A stretch of DNA of 52,736 nt from Spirochaetales bacterium (GTDB lineage: Bacteria; Spirochaetota; Spirochaetia; DSM-2461). The notes beneath the pieces were generated by a model. It worked only from the letters and a program-made list of their open reading frames with translations, had not been told where the DNA came from and did not search any database. Where the stretch lies: NCBI GenBank assembly GCA_028532905.1, contig JAQQAM010000085.1:1-52736 (forward strand). The letters run 5' to 3'. Positions 24,459-32,927 of the stretch are shown here, in pieces. Each line of letters starts with the position of its first letter. Position 1 is the stretch's first letter. Made by a program: the position numbers and the translations under genes.

Positions 24459-24717
24459 TGAATTCGGACTTTAAATCATCCAGATCAATCAGATTACCAT
24501 TTGCCAGATCCTGGATTCCCTGTTTCAGTTCGCGGGAGAGTTCTTCATCCGAAAGGATTTCCAGTGTCTCTGCTATTGCTTCATAGGCTTCCCAGCGCAG
24601 CAGAGCCAGAACCTCTTTACCATGGCTGGTGACAGAGATTGTATCTTCGACTGAAAGGTCTTTTTCAAGAGATGTAATCTTCTTGCGTGTTTCTGTGATG
24701 GACAAATATCTAACCAT
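24451..24717 (-). CDS. Phd/YefM-family antitoxin
   Basis: 88 residues. MVRYLSITETRKKITSLEKDLSVEDTISVTSHGKEVLALLRWEAYEAIAETLEIL has the Phd/YefM layout: an N-terminal DNA-binding fold, then the V-T-x-x-G-K-x-V-L-A-L-L strand. The acidic helical tail (LSDEELSRELKQGIQDLANGNLIDLDDLKSEF) wraps the toxin. It is first in the pair, with GGAG three bases before the ATG. It should neutralise the RelE/ParE toxin and repress its own promoter through the repeats just upstream. Confidence 0.85.
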   Translation of the reverse strand: MVRYLSITETRKKITSLEKDLSVEDTISVTSHGKEVLALLRWEAYEAIAETLEILSDEELSRELKQGIQDLANGNLIDLDDLKSEFNV

Positions 24718-24744
24718 AGTCTCCGCCTTATTTATTACATTATA

Positions 24745-24776
24745 TTGTACATTTTAAACATTTGTTTTGTACATTT
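24745..24776. promoter_or_regulatory. paired operator repeats upstream of the antitoxin gene
   Basis: TTGTACATTT occurs at 24745-24754 and again at 24767-24776, 22 bp apart (about two helical turns). They lie 28-60 bp upstream of the antitoxin start, where Phd-type antitoxins bind for autoregulation. Confidence 0.5.
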
Positions 24777-24858
24777 CAATACTTAACAAGGCGCAGTATT
24801 GTATATAACACCTGAGCTGTCCGGCAGACAACCCAGGTACCAGATAGCGCTCAGGCTC

Positions 24859-25290
24859 TCAAATCAAAACCTCTTCCATCTCTTCCTCGACTATTTCTTC
24901 AGAGGATTCAGCCAGGTTCTCTTCTTCCGATTCATTCGAGTCTCCCGGTCCGGCAGAGGCGGTATTCTGGGGTTTGAACTCCACATGCTCCCCCACCACT
25001 TTGATTCTGTTGTGGGAACCTCCTTCCTCGTCGGTCCAGCGGTCCTGTTTCAGGCGGCCCACCACCCGGACGCCACGGCCCTTCTGCAGATGCTTCTCAC
25101 AGGCTTCGGCCACCCGGGACCACACTTCCACATCAAAGTAGGAGACTTCACTCTGACGGACGCCTTCAGATTTGTAGTAACGGTTGCTGGCCACGGCAAA
25201 ACGGCACACCGGGGTGCCCTTGGGGGTCAGTTTGGCTTCGGGATCTCTTACCAGATTTCCTTCTAAAATGACACTGTTCAACTGATTCAT
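24859..25290 (-). CDS. ssb: single-stranded DNA-binding protein with atypical C-terminus
   Basis: 143 residues. The OB fold is clear from the start: MNQLNSVILEGNLVRDPEAKLTPKGTPVCRFAVASNRYYKSEG, then YFDVEVWSRVAEACEKHLQKGRGVRVVGRLKQDRW and VVGEHVEFKP. It binds single-stranded DNA as a tetramer in replication and repair. The acidic tail ends EEEMEEVLI, not the usual D-D-D-x-P-F. The tail is where partner enzymes dock, so its altered tip is notable. It may be a second SSB with a special role, or a lineage-specific tail. Confidence 0.92.
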   Translation of the reverse strand: MNQLNSVILEGNLVRDPEAKLTPKGTPVCRFAVASNRYYKSEGVRQSEVSYFDVEVWSRVAEACEKHLQKGRGVRVVGRLKQDRWTDEEGGSHNRIKVVGEHVEFKPQNTASAGPGDSNESEEENLAESSEEIVEEEMEEVLI

Positions 25291-25437
25291 ATTGAACTCC
25301 TTAATTATGGATTTGCTTCCTATTACGCAGGAGTCTGAGGTATTGATTCAAAAAAAGTAAAAAAAAGTTACTCCCAAAGATACAGAACACAACTTATGCA
25401 ATGTGGGGAGGCAGGATTCGTTATGAGCAATGCCGCC

Positions 25438-26931
25438 TTATCTGGCCACGACCCTGTTCCGGCCGCTTTTTTTTGCTTCATACATAGCTTCATCAGCCTT
25501 ATTGAGAATTGTTTCATAATTAAGATCGGATGAGAACTCCAATGCATTGAAGATACCAATGGAAATGGTCAGAGGAACTGTCCCCTCTGAAAGCACAAGG
25601 GGCTTGGCTTCAACGTTGCACCTGATTCGTTCAGCAATACTCTCCGAAGTCTCCGCCGTATCGCAGTGCAGGAGGATCACAAATTCCTCTCCACCGAAAC
25701 GGGCAGCGAAATCATCATCCCTCAGGGTATTCTGCATTATCCGGGTAACATGTTTCAATGCCTTGTCTCCCACCGCATGACCCCATGTGTCATTGACTTT
25801 TTTAAAATCATCAATGTCCAGCAGAAGAAGGCTGAACTTTTGTCCCTTGTTCTGCAGGTCCTCTATCATTTGCGTAAAACGACTGTCGAAGGATCCACGG
25901 TTGGCTATTCTGGTCAAAGGGTCCAGGGAAGCCTTGCGGTAGAGTTCCTCCTCTCTTTCCTTACGTTCAGGAATATCAATCATAATTCCGGACATTTTCT
26001 CCATACGTCCTTCCGAATCAAGACTTATTTTTGCAATCACCTCACTCCACACAAATTGCCCATCACGGTAAATACGCAGATCTTTTCGGAAGTTCTGATC
26101 TTTTCGCCGGAGCTGATTGCGGAGGTAGTCAAAGGTATCTTTAAGGTCATCGGGATGTATGTACTCCAATACCTGCCGGAGGGGCTGGTGAAGATTGTCG
26201 CTGAGTCCTTTCACCCGGGAAATGATTTTTGAATTAAACCAGCAGTATGCCGTATTGAAGTCCAGTTCCCAGGCGCTGGATTCGGTAAGATTTGATAGAA
26301 TCTCGAATTGCCTGTTGGCAGAGCTTAACCGGTTGAGGAGAACTGCATTGGAAATTAAATGAGCTGTCATACGTAATAGGGCAATCTCCTCATCACTCCA
26401 CTGGTGAGGTGATGAGCAATCATCAAGACCCAGAAGCCCCCACCATTCTCCCTGAACCATGACAGGAATACTGACAGTGGACTGAACACCCTGATCTGTC
26501 TGGTAATCCTTAAAGTCACACTCCTCCAGTTCTCCTATAAGAGCTGTTTGCCATTCCCCCCGTCTCCGGCTTTCAACAAGAGTACGATAAGTGCGTGAGC
26601 AGGTTTCGAACTTCCAGCGTTTTGTGTCAAAACGAGGTTTCTTCTTAAGAGCATGTTTCTGATCATCCACCCATTCAAATGGAAAATTCATAAGCATCTG
26701 CTCATCACTGAGTTCCAGAATCTGAAAGAGCCAGACGCGATTGACACCGGTGATGCGTCCCAGATCCGCAATCAGTCCGGAAACGCCATCAGGCCAGCCT
26801 TTTCCACTGCTCAGAACTTCAGCACCCCGAGCCAATGCGGGAAGCAAAAGATTCTGCCTGTCCTTTCCCAGTGGCGCAAGATCTGCAATTTTACCGATCC
26901 GTACCCCCGGGACATTTCCTGTAGCTTCCAA
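25438..26931 (-). CDS. GAF-PAS-GGDEF diguanylate cyclase
   Basis: 497 residues, no membrane segment. A GAF-like domain spans about 30-205 (GVNRVWLFQI, then STVSIPVMVQGEWWGLLGLDDC). A PAS/PAC domain covers about 215-330, ending SGIMIDIPERKEREEELYRKA. The GGDEF domain (about 335-497) has DPLTRIANRGSFD, LLLDIDDFKKVNDTWGHAVGD and the active RFGGEEF. Arg-Asp-Asp-Asp five residues before GGEEF is a canonical RxxD product-inhibition site. It makes cyclic di-GMP under control of two sensor domains. The start is TTG at 26931, with GAGGGGA upstream. A T-rich, weakly paired stretch follows its stop. Confidence 0.92.
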   Translation of the reverse strand: MEATGNVPGVRIGKIADLAPLGKDRQNLLLPALARGAEVLSSGKGWPDGVSGLIADLGRITGVNRVWLFQILELSDEQMLMNFPFEWVDDQKHALKKKPRFDTKRWKFETCSRTYRTLVESRRRGEWQTALIGELEECDFKDYQTDQGVQSTVSIPVMVQGEWWGLLGLDDCSSPHQWSDEEIALLRMTAHLISNAVLLNRLSSANRQFEILSNLTESSAWELDFNTAYCWFNSKIISRVKGLSDNLHQPLRQVLEYIHPDDLKDTFDYLRNQLRRKDQNFRKDLRIYRDGQFVWSEVIAKISLDSEGRMEKMSGIMIDIPERKEREEELYRKASLDPLTRIANRGSFDSRFTQMIEDLQNKGQKFSLLLLDIDDFKKVNDTWGHAVGDKALKHVTRIMQNTLRDDDFAARFGGEEFVILLHCDTAETSESIAERIRCNVEAKPLVLSEGTVPLTISIGIFNALEFSSDLNYETILNKADEAMYEAKKSGRNRVVAR

Positions 26932-27065
26932 TCAAATATCCCCTCAAAGCTGATGTTATATAGACTTTTCTGAATGATTAAATTTTAGAAAAATAAAAAT
27001 TACTTGTCAAATCATAAAATCACATTTGGACAGGGTGCCCGGAAAGTGAATCCAAAAGGAAAACA

Positions 27066-27095
27066 TTGCAGAGTCACCGAATGTAGGCCTATAAT
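27066..27095 (+). promoter_or_regulatory. promoter of the lipoprotein binding-protein gene, possibly leaderless message
   Basis: TTGCAG (27066-27071), 18 bases, TATAAT (27090-27095). Transcription would begin near 27102, only about four bases before the ATG at 27106, and no ribosome site is visible. Confidence 0.5.
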
Positions 27096-27105
27096 CACCT
27101 TTATT

Positions 27106-28524
27106 ATGAAATACTTATACTCCTGTCTTCTGATACTCGCGATGATCCTGACTGTCTCCTGCACTGAGCAGAAAGATGAAAACCAGACCGCCTTCGAATT
27201 CACAGCCTATCTGGACACCATCATTCAGGACTGGGAGGGACAGGACGAGTTTATTCAGGAGTATTACAAACTCACAGGGATCAATCTGAAGATTGTTCAG
27301 CCCCCCCATCAGCAGTATATGGAAAAACTGATGGTCAGCTTCACCGAATCCGACTCGCCCGAGGTCTGTGAGGTTCTGCCCGAATACATTTCCCTGATGG
27401 TATCCAAAGAGATCCCCCTGGCCCTTGATGAGTTTATTGAAAGCTCCAACTATATGAAGGATTTTCCTGATACCCTGCTGGACTCCCTCAGAGCCAGGGA
27501 CGGAAAGATATACGGTTTTCCCACCAGAGACGGCGGCGGATGCGTCACCTATATCAGAAAAGACTGGCTGGATAATCTGGGCCTGGATATTCCCCGAACC
27601 TGGGATGATTTTTACCAGGTGCTGTATGCCTTTACCCACAACGATCCCGACGGCAACGGCATCGATGATACCAGAGGCTATACGGATGTCAGTTCCGGAG
27701 CCGAAGACTGGTATAACAGGGCGGTTATGCTGGATGCCCGGGTGGAAATCTATTACAGGGACGGAGAATGGGTGGACGGGTTTACCGAAGACGCCATGAT
27801 TCCGGCGCTGGAGCGCCTGAGAAAGATCTATCAGGAAGGCCTGACGGATTCCAATATCCCCACCAATACGACCTTTACCGCCCGGAACCGTTTTTTCAGC
27901 GGCGATGTCGGGGTAATCACCTACTGGGGAAATCACTGGGCCCGGAATATTCTGGAAAGGACAAGGGCGGTAACCGGCCCTCATGTGGAGATTGTCGCGA
28001 TTCCCCCTCTGGAAGACGGATACTACATAAAGCGGTCCGCTCCTCTTCTGCTGATAAACCGGAGCGCTGATGACTCTCAGCGGATTTTTACCCATTTTAT
28101 TGACAGGCAGTATGACAAAGGGGAAATTCAGTCCCTCTTCACCTACGGCGTTCAGGGGTATCACTGGGATTATGTCGATGGAGAGCTGCGTTTTCTGACA
28201 AATAAAAATGATCCCTACAAGGCGTCCTTCACCAAGGCCTTTGTTCCTCCCATTGCTGTGATCAATGACTGGGAACAGCCCATGCCCCGGGATGAGATTA
28301 TTGATCCGGTCCTGACTCTTCTGAATGAGAACTCCCGGCAGCAGAGGCTGAAATTCGGGGAGGAATACTTCAGCAAGTACTATCTGGAGATTGAACGGGT
28401 GTTAAAGCCGGAAATTATCAGCCGGATCATTCTGGGAGAACTGGAAATTGAAGAGGGTCTGGCTCTCTACCGGAAAAGAGCGGAGGAACTGTATCTGAAC
28501 AGGATTCTGGCGGAACTGAACTAG
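27106..28524 (+). CDS. lipoprotein ABC binding protein, family 1 (pectin-oligosaccharide locus paralogue)
   Basis: 472 residues. MKYLYSCLLILAMILTVSC is a lipoprotein signal with lipobox Leu-Thr-Val-Ser-Cys19, so the protein is anchored in a membrane. The body is a family-1 binding protein: YKLTGINLKIVQPPHQQY, then GGGCVTYIRKDWLDNLGLDIPRTWDDF. The EF-hand-like loop DPDGNGIDDT is the calcium site known in AlgQ-type proteins. It closely resembles the soluble binding protein at 32928-34361. Its gene ends 15 bases from the end of the convergent AraC gene and has no permeases of its own side. It may be an alternative receptor for the CUT1 permeases at 31-32.9 kb, or a sensing partner of the membrane regulator. 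Confidence 0.85.
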   Translation: MKYLYSCLLILAMILTVSCTEQKDENQTAFEFTAYLDTIIQDWEGQDEFIQEYYKLTGINLKIVQPPHQQYMEKLMVSFTESDSPEVCEVLPEYISLMVSKEIPLALDEFIESSNYMKDFPDTLLDSLRARDGKIYGFPTRDGGGCVTYIRKDWLDNLGLDIPRTWDDFYQVLYAFTHNDPDGNGIDDTRGYTDVSSGAEDWYNRAVMLDARVEIYYRDGEWVDGFTEDAMIPALERLRKIYQEGLTDSNIPTNTTFTARNRFFSGDVGVITYWGNHWARNILERTRAVTGPHVEIVAIPPLEDGYYIKRSAPLLLINRSADDSQRIFTHFIDRQYDKGEIQSLFTYGVQGYHWDYVDGELRFLTNKNDPYKASFTKAFVPPIAVINDWEQPMPRDEIIDPVLTLLNENSRQQRLKFGEEYFSKYYLEIERVLKPEIISRIILGELEIEEGLALYRKRAEELYLNRILAELN

Positions 28525-28539
28525 CCCCCTGCCAGGGTT

Positions 28540-30837
28540 CTAGGATTTCAGACTTTCCCGGAACTGACCGGGGCTGATCTTGTAGATTTTCTGAAAAACC
28601 CGGCGGAAGGTCTTATCGCTGTTGTATCCGACTTTGCCGGCAATAATATGGATGGGTTCATCACTGCGGCTCAGCAGCTCCCGGGCATTTTCGATTCTGA
28701 TTTTTTCCAGATATGTTGAGAAATTCGTACCCGTCTGCTCCTTGAAAAAGGAGGAGAGATAAGACTCGCTCAATGAAAAATGCTCGGCCACCATCAGAAG
28801 GCTCAGGTTCCGGTTGATATAGTTTTTCTGCAAGAAGTCCTGAACCTTATCAATAAGAGAAACATTGTGGCTTTTCTTGTTGCGGTTCTGAGCTCCGCAG
28901 AGTTCTTCCAGAAAGCCCTTTATACTCTGAAAGTCCAGCTGAGGATTATACCTGTCGGGAACAGATGTCAGGTCCTCCTTTACAGAATCGGATACCTGAC
29001 TCAGAACCCGGAACCCCGCGTTCAGCAGAGCGGACAGAAAGAGCTCCTGCTCCTGACTTTCAAGAACTCTCTTTTCCATATTCTCAGAATACAGGGAGCT
29101 CAGCAGTTCCGCTACGGTTACGGTGTTTCCCGCTTTGACCGCGTTGATCAGCTGGGATTCCAGTTCCAGAGGGAAATAATAGTCTTCCAGCTTGCTGTCC
29201 AGAACCCTGTAGTGGATGATGTTTCCCGAGCCCTGTCCGTCGCTCCGGGAGAGGACCTCCATGGCCTGCAGATAGGAACTGTGTACTTTCATCAAAGATT
29301 CCACTGTCTCCCCCAGGGCAATGGTCAGATTGTCGGTATACAGAGACGGCAGAGTGGAACAGTAGTTTCCCAGAGCCTGTTCCACCGCCTCTTCATGAGC
29401 CTTGCTGCTGCCCGAGGATGTCATCAGAATCAGGACCAGCCCGCTGTTCTCCAGATCGGAGATCATAAGCCGCAAGGGGAATTCCTGCTGGAGCTGCAGC
29501 TTTAATATGGTATTGACCCTCACCATCTCATCAAAGGATTCGGTCGTTCCCGCTCCTTCCACTCCTTCCTGAAAGAAGACGGCAATGCTGAAGTACTTTT
29601 CACTGATACTGAAACCCAGGTGCTCCAGATAGGACTGCAGATTCTTCTCATTCCGGAAAAAGCCGTTTATCAGGCGGTTCACAAAAGCATTGTGCACAAA
29701 GACCTGCTGGTCCAGAAGTTCATCCTGCATTCCCTCGCTGTAGTGGATGAGCTCATTCACATTGCTGTTGAGTGAACGGAAGGAGATCTGCCCTGCCTCC
29801 TCCTTTTTAAGATAGCCTGAGATGGAGTTGAAACTCCTCATAATCGGTTCGGACCAGCGCTGGGAAAGGGAATAGGCCGCAAAGAGGCAGAACACCAGGG
29901 CGATCAGCATCACAAGGGCAGAGATGATCTGGTAGTATTTAACGCTCTTCAGAACCCATTCCTCCGGAAGAACAGAGACATATTTCCACTTGTTTTTCTG
30001 ACTGGTGGTGTAGATGACAAACATTCTGCTGCCGTCGACATCCCACTCCATCATTCCCTCATCCCCCTCGAGGTCCAGGGGTTTGAACTCACCGGCTCCC
30101 TTTGAGACAAGGGAAATCAGATTATTCTGTTCATCCGCAATATAGGAGACACTTCCGGGGGGCAGTTCTTCGTGGTCCAGAAGACTGATAAAATCCGCCT
30201 CGCCGATCAGATAGACAATGGCTCCCTCAATCTTGCGGATATCCCGGTTCAGATCCACCGGCAGGGTCTGCACATAGGGGATCATCCTTTTGTTTTTAAA
30301 GTCCTCAATCAGTACCGAACGGACAGGGAGGATACTGCCGTGAAAAAAGCGGGTACTGATGGCCGAATGCCACTCCACAGAACTGATCCCGTCCATCTGA
30401 AAAAAGTTAATGCTGTCATTGAAGTCACTGTGGGTGTATATGGAATAGGGGGTGATGATGGTATCCTGGTCTTTGAGAAACACATAGAAAACCGAATTGA
30501 ATGAGGTGTTGTATAAAAGAGAGTTCCGAAGTTCCATCATGGTTTCCCTGATCAGGGAGGACCGTTCCATCTCACTCAGGGTTCTGTCTTTGTCGGAAAT
30601 CAGTCTCTGCAGTTTGGCATTGCCTGCCAGCTGGTAGGTGGACCACTTGATATCATCGATAAAACTCTCCAGGACATCCTGGGTTTTCTTCAAGTGGGTG
30701 AGGTGGGAGTGCCGCACATGATGCTCGTACTCCCGGACAATAGCTCCGTTCATAAAGATGCCCGCAATCAGAGGAATCAGAATCAGAACCGTATACGCCG
30801 TTAGAAAATTGATGAAAATTCTGTTGACCGAACGCAT
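28540..30837 (-). CDS. membrane-bound AraC-family regulator with extracytoplasmic sensor
   Basis: 765 residues. TM1 is about residues 8-30 (IFINFLTAYTVLILIPLIAGIFM) and TM2 about 302-325 (IISALVMLIALVFCLFAAYSL). Between them lies a roughly 270-residue outside sensor of the kind seen in large AraC sensors of Firmicutes and spirochaetes. After a HAMP-like linker and a helical region, the C-terminal HTH pair reads NRNLSLLMVAEHFSLSESYLSSFFKEQTGTNF, then PIHIIAGKVGYNSDKTFRRVFQKIYKISPGQFRE. It fuses signal reception and DNA binding in one membrane protein. GGAGGGTGA precedes the ATG. It is divergent from the permease operon at 31050, which it should activate when pectin-derived oligosaccharide is present. 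Confidence 0.92.
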   Translation of the reverse strand: MRSVNRIFINFLTAYTVLILIPLIAGIFMNGAIVREYEHHVRHSHLTHLKKTQDVLESFIDDIKWSTYQLAGNAKLQRLISDKDRTLSEMERSSLIRETMMELRNSLLYNTSFNSVFYVFLKDQDTIITPYSIYTHSDFNDSINFFQMDGISSVEWHSAISTRFFHGSILPVRSVLIEDFKNKRMIPYVQTLPVDLNRDIRKIEGAIVYLIGEADFISLLDHEELPPGSVSYIADEQNNLISLVSKGAGEFKPLDLEGDEGMMEWDVDGSRMFVIYTTSQKNKWKYVSVLPEEWVLKSVKYYQIISALVMLIALVFCLFAAYSLSQRWSEPIMRSFNSISGYLKKEEAGQISFRSLNSNVNELIHYSEGMQDELLDQQVFVHNAFVNRLINGFFRNEKNLQSYLEHLGFSISEKYFSIAVFFQEGVEGAGTTESFDEMVRVNTILKLQLQQEFPLRLMISDLENSGLVLILMTSSGSSKAHEEAVEQALGNYCSTLPSLYTDNLTIALGETVESLMKVHSSYLQAMEVLSRSDGQGSGNIIHYRVLDSKLEDYYFPLELESQLINAVKAGNTVTVAELLSSLYSENMEKRVLESQEQELFLSALLNAGFRVLSQVSDSVKEDLTSVPDRYNPQLDFQSIKGFLEELCGAQNRNKKSHNVSLIDKVQDFLQKNYINRNLSLLMVAEHFSLSESYLSSFFKEQTGTNFSTYLEKIRIENARELLSRSDEPIHIIAGKVGYNSDKTFRRVFQKIYKISPGQFRESLKS

Positions 30838-31049
30838 TCACCCTCCGCTGCAGATCTAAAAATTATCTTAGAATACCTTGAAACCCGGCAGAAGTAAAAT
30901 TTCCGTCCCGAATTCCAAATTCATGAGTGCCACCTAAAGAAATGTCCCTGTGTCCATCGTAAAAAATACCTCCATTTCCAAACTTTTGGGTTCTAGGCAA
31001 TTCCGAATTCCGGCCCTGATAATGAAGAGGAAACTTAATAAACGAGGTA

Positions 31050-32000
31050 ATGAGATTGATGCAGCGGAAAGCGGCAATGGCCCGTTCCGGAAGTTTAAAC
31101 CCAGACAAATACAGGCTGTGGAACAGAGTCTACAAGTACAGAATGTTCTACCTCCTGATGCTTCCGGGATTTGTCTATTTAGTATTATTCAGGTACCTGC
31201 CCATGCTGGGACTGCGGTACGCATTTTTTGACTACGACCTGCGGGGCGTAGGGGACTTCATCGGATTTGAACACTTTAAGGATGCCTTTACCAGCGAGGG
31301 CTTTATCAGAGCCTTCCGGAATACCCTTATTCTGAGCTCCGCCAATATTGTGATTCAGATGACCCTGACCATAACCATTTCCCTCCTTTTGAACGAGCTG
31401 AAGAATCAGGTGTTCAAGAAATTTGTCCAGACCGTTGTCTACCTGCCCCACTTTCTCTCATGGGTGGTTGTGGGAGCCCTGTTCACACTGATCCTGTCCC
31501 GCCAGGGCGGTCTGGTGAACATGTTTCTCGAGTCCACCGGTCAGGAACTCAAGTACTTTCTGGGAGATGTCAAACTCTGGCGGGGAACCTACCTGTTCAT
31601 TTTGAGCTGGCGTGAAGTGGGCTGGGGAACGGTAATTTTTCTGGCCTCCCTCTCGGGGATAGATCCTCAGCTGTACGAGGCGGCTCTTATGGACGGCGCC
31701 AACAGATGGAAGCAGATGATCCATATCACCATTCCCCATCTGGTTCCGGTCATCGTGATTGTGCTGATTATGAATCTGGCCAAGATTTTCAACCTCTTTG
31801 AATCGGTATTCGTTCTGTACAACCCTCTGGTCTACAAGGTATCCGATGTGATTCAGACCTATGTCTACCGCTCGGGGATTGCTGAGTTCAGGTTCGGATA
31901 TGCCACTGCCGTCGGACTGTTCCGGTCTGTTATCGCCTTTGTACTGGTTATGACTGCCAACCGGGCCGCCAAGCTGATCCGCGGCGAGTCGGTGCTGTAG
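31050..32000 (+). CDS. lplB: CUT1 sugar ABC permease, LplB type
   Basis: About 316 residues with six membrane segments. The start MFYLLMLPGFVYLVLFRYLPMLGLRYAFFDYD is the LplB signature. The EAA loop that docks the ATPase is YEAALMDGANRWKQMIHITIPHL. It forms half of the importer channel. The ATG at 31050 has GAGG almost touching it. The ATGs at 31059 and 31077 are alternatives, 31059 being 11 bases from the site. Overlap with the upstream divergent gene is nil. The partner ATPase (MsmX type) is not in the window, which is normal for this family. Confidence 0.92.
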   Translation: MRLMQRKAAMARSGSLNPDKYRLWNRVYKYRMFYLLMLPGFVYLVLFRYLPMLGLRYAFFDYDLRGVGDFIGFEHFKDAFTSEGFIRAFRNTLILSSANIVIQMTLTITISLLLNELKNQVFKKFVQTVVYLPHFLSWVVVGALFTLILSRQGGLVNMFLESTGQELKYFLGDVKLWRGTYLFILSWREVGWGTVIFLASLSGIDPQLYEAALMDGANRWKQMIHITIPHLVPVIVIVLIMNLAKIFNLFESVFVLYNPLVYKVSDVIQTYVYRSGIAEFRFGYATAVGLFRSVIAFVLVMTANRAAKLIRGESVL

Positions 32001-32012
32001 GAGAGAGAAAGA

Positions 32013-32885
32013 ATGAAACAGAATAAATCACTACACAGACCCTCTCCCGGCTATCTGGTGTTCAGAACCTTCAATGCTCTTTTTATGGTGACCCTCACAC
32101 TGGTTATTATGATTCCCATTCTGAAGATTGTGATCGACTCCTTTGATGAGAAAGCTTCGGAAACCGTATTCCGGATTATCCCCGAAACCTTCACTCTGGA
32201 TGCCTACAAATTGATCATAAGCCGGCCGGCCATGTTCAGGCCCCTGATGATAAGCTTTATCACAACCGTGTCGGGAACCCTTGTGGCCATGACCGTCACC
32301 TCCCTGTATGCCTACGGTCTGGCACAGAAAAATCTGCCGGGTCGAAAGTTTCTTCTGGGCATTGCTCTGGTCACCATGGTCTTCCGGGCGGGGATGATCC
32401 CCCTCTTTCTGGTTGTCCGGAACCTGGGACTGATGAACTCCCTGCTGGCGGTCATCCTGGTTCATGCCATGGATGCCTACTACCTGCTCCTTCTAAAGAA
32501 TTTCTTTGAGGGAATCCCGGTGAGCATCTTTGATGCCGCTGAAATCGACGGCTGTACACCCATGCAGACATTTATCCGGGTGGTTCTGCCCCTGTCCAAA
32601 CCGGGGCTGGCGGCCATCGGCCTGTTTTATACAGTGTTCTACTGGAACCAGTTTTTTGACTACATCCTGTATATCCAGACCAAACCCCATCTGCATAACT
32701 TCCAGGTGTTCCTCAGGAGCCTGGTAATTGAAACGGACACTCAGGGATTCGAAGGATTCTCCTTCGCCACCCAGAGTCTTAAGAATGCGGCAATCACCGT
32801 ATCCATCATTCCCGTTCTGATTCTCTACCCCTTTGTTCAGGGCTACTTCGTGAAGGGAATCAATCTGGGAGCGGTGAAAGGTTAG
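32013..32885 (+). CDS. ytcP: CUT1 sugar ABC permease, LplC/YtcP type
   Basis: 290 residues, six membrane segments. It starts with the family pattern FNALFMVTLTLVIMIPILKIVIDSFDEK. AYGLAQKNLPGRKFLLGIALVTMVFRAGMIPLFLVVRNLGLMN and the EAA loop FDAAEIDGCTPMQTFIRVVLPLSKPGLAAI are typical of LplC/YtcP, ending in YFVKGINLGAVKG. Second half of the channel, 12 bases after lplB with GGAGAGAG before its ATG. Homologues carry oligogalacturonides or rhamnogalacturonan pieces, matching the GH28 and GH105 genes downstream. Confidence 0.93.
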   Translation: MKQNKSLHRPSPGYLVFRTFNALFMVTLTLVIMIPILKIVIDSFDEKASETVFRIIPETFTLDAYKLIISRPAMFRPLMISFITTVSGTLVAMTVTSLYAYGLAQKNLPGRKFLLGIALVTMVFRAGMIPLFLVVRNLGLMNSLLAVILVHAMDAYYLLLLKNFFEGIPVSIFDAAEIDGCTPMQTFIRVVLPLSKPGLAAIGLFYTVFYWNQFFDYILYIQTKPHLHNFQVFLRSLVIETDTQGFEGFSFATQSLKNAAITVSIIPVLILYPFVQGYFVKGINLGAVKG

Positions 32886-32927
32886 GAATCAGCAGGCTAT
32901 GAGCCTGTAAATATAATGGAGGATTTT

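Noticed and set aside
27115-28164. 349-residue minus-strand open frame
   Set aside because: It is the shadow of the lipoprotein binding-protein gene, whose lipobox and binding-protein motifs are clear. Similar shadows at 17496-18302, 33243-34004, 28780-29505 and 39719-40474 were dropped for the same reason.
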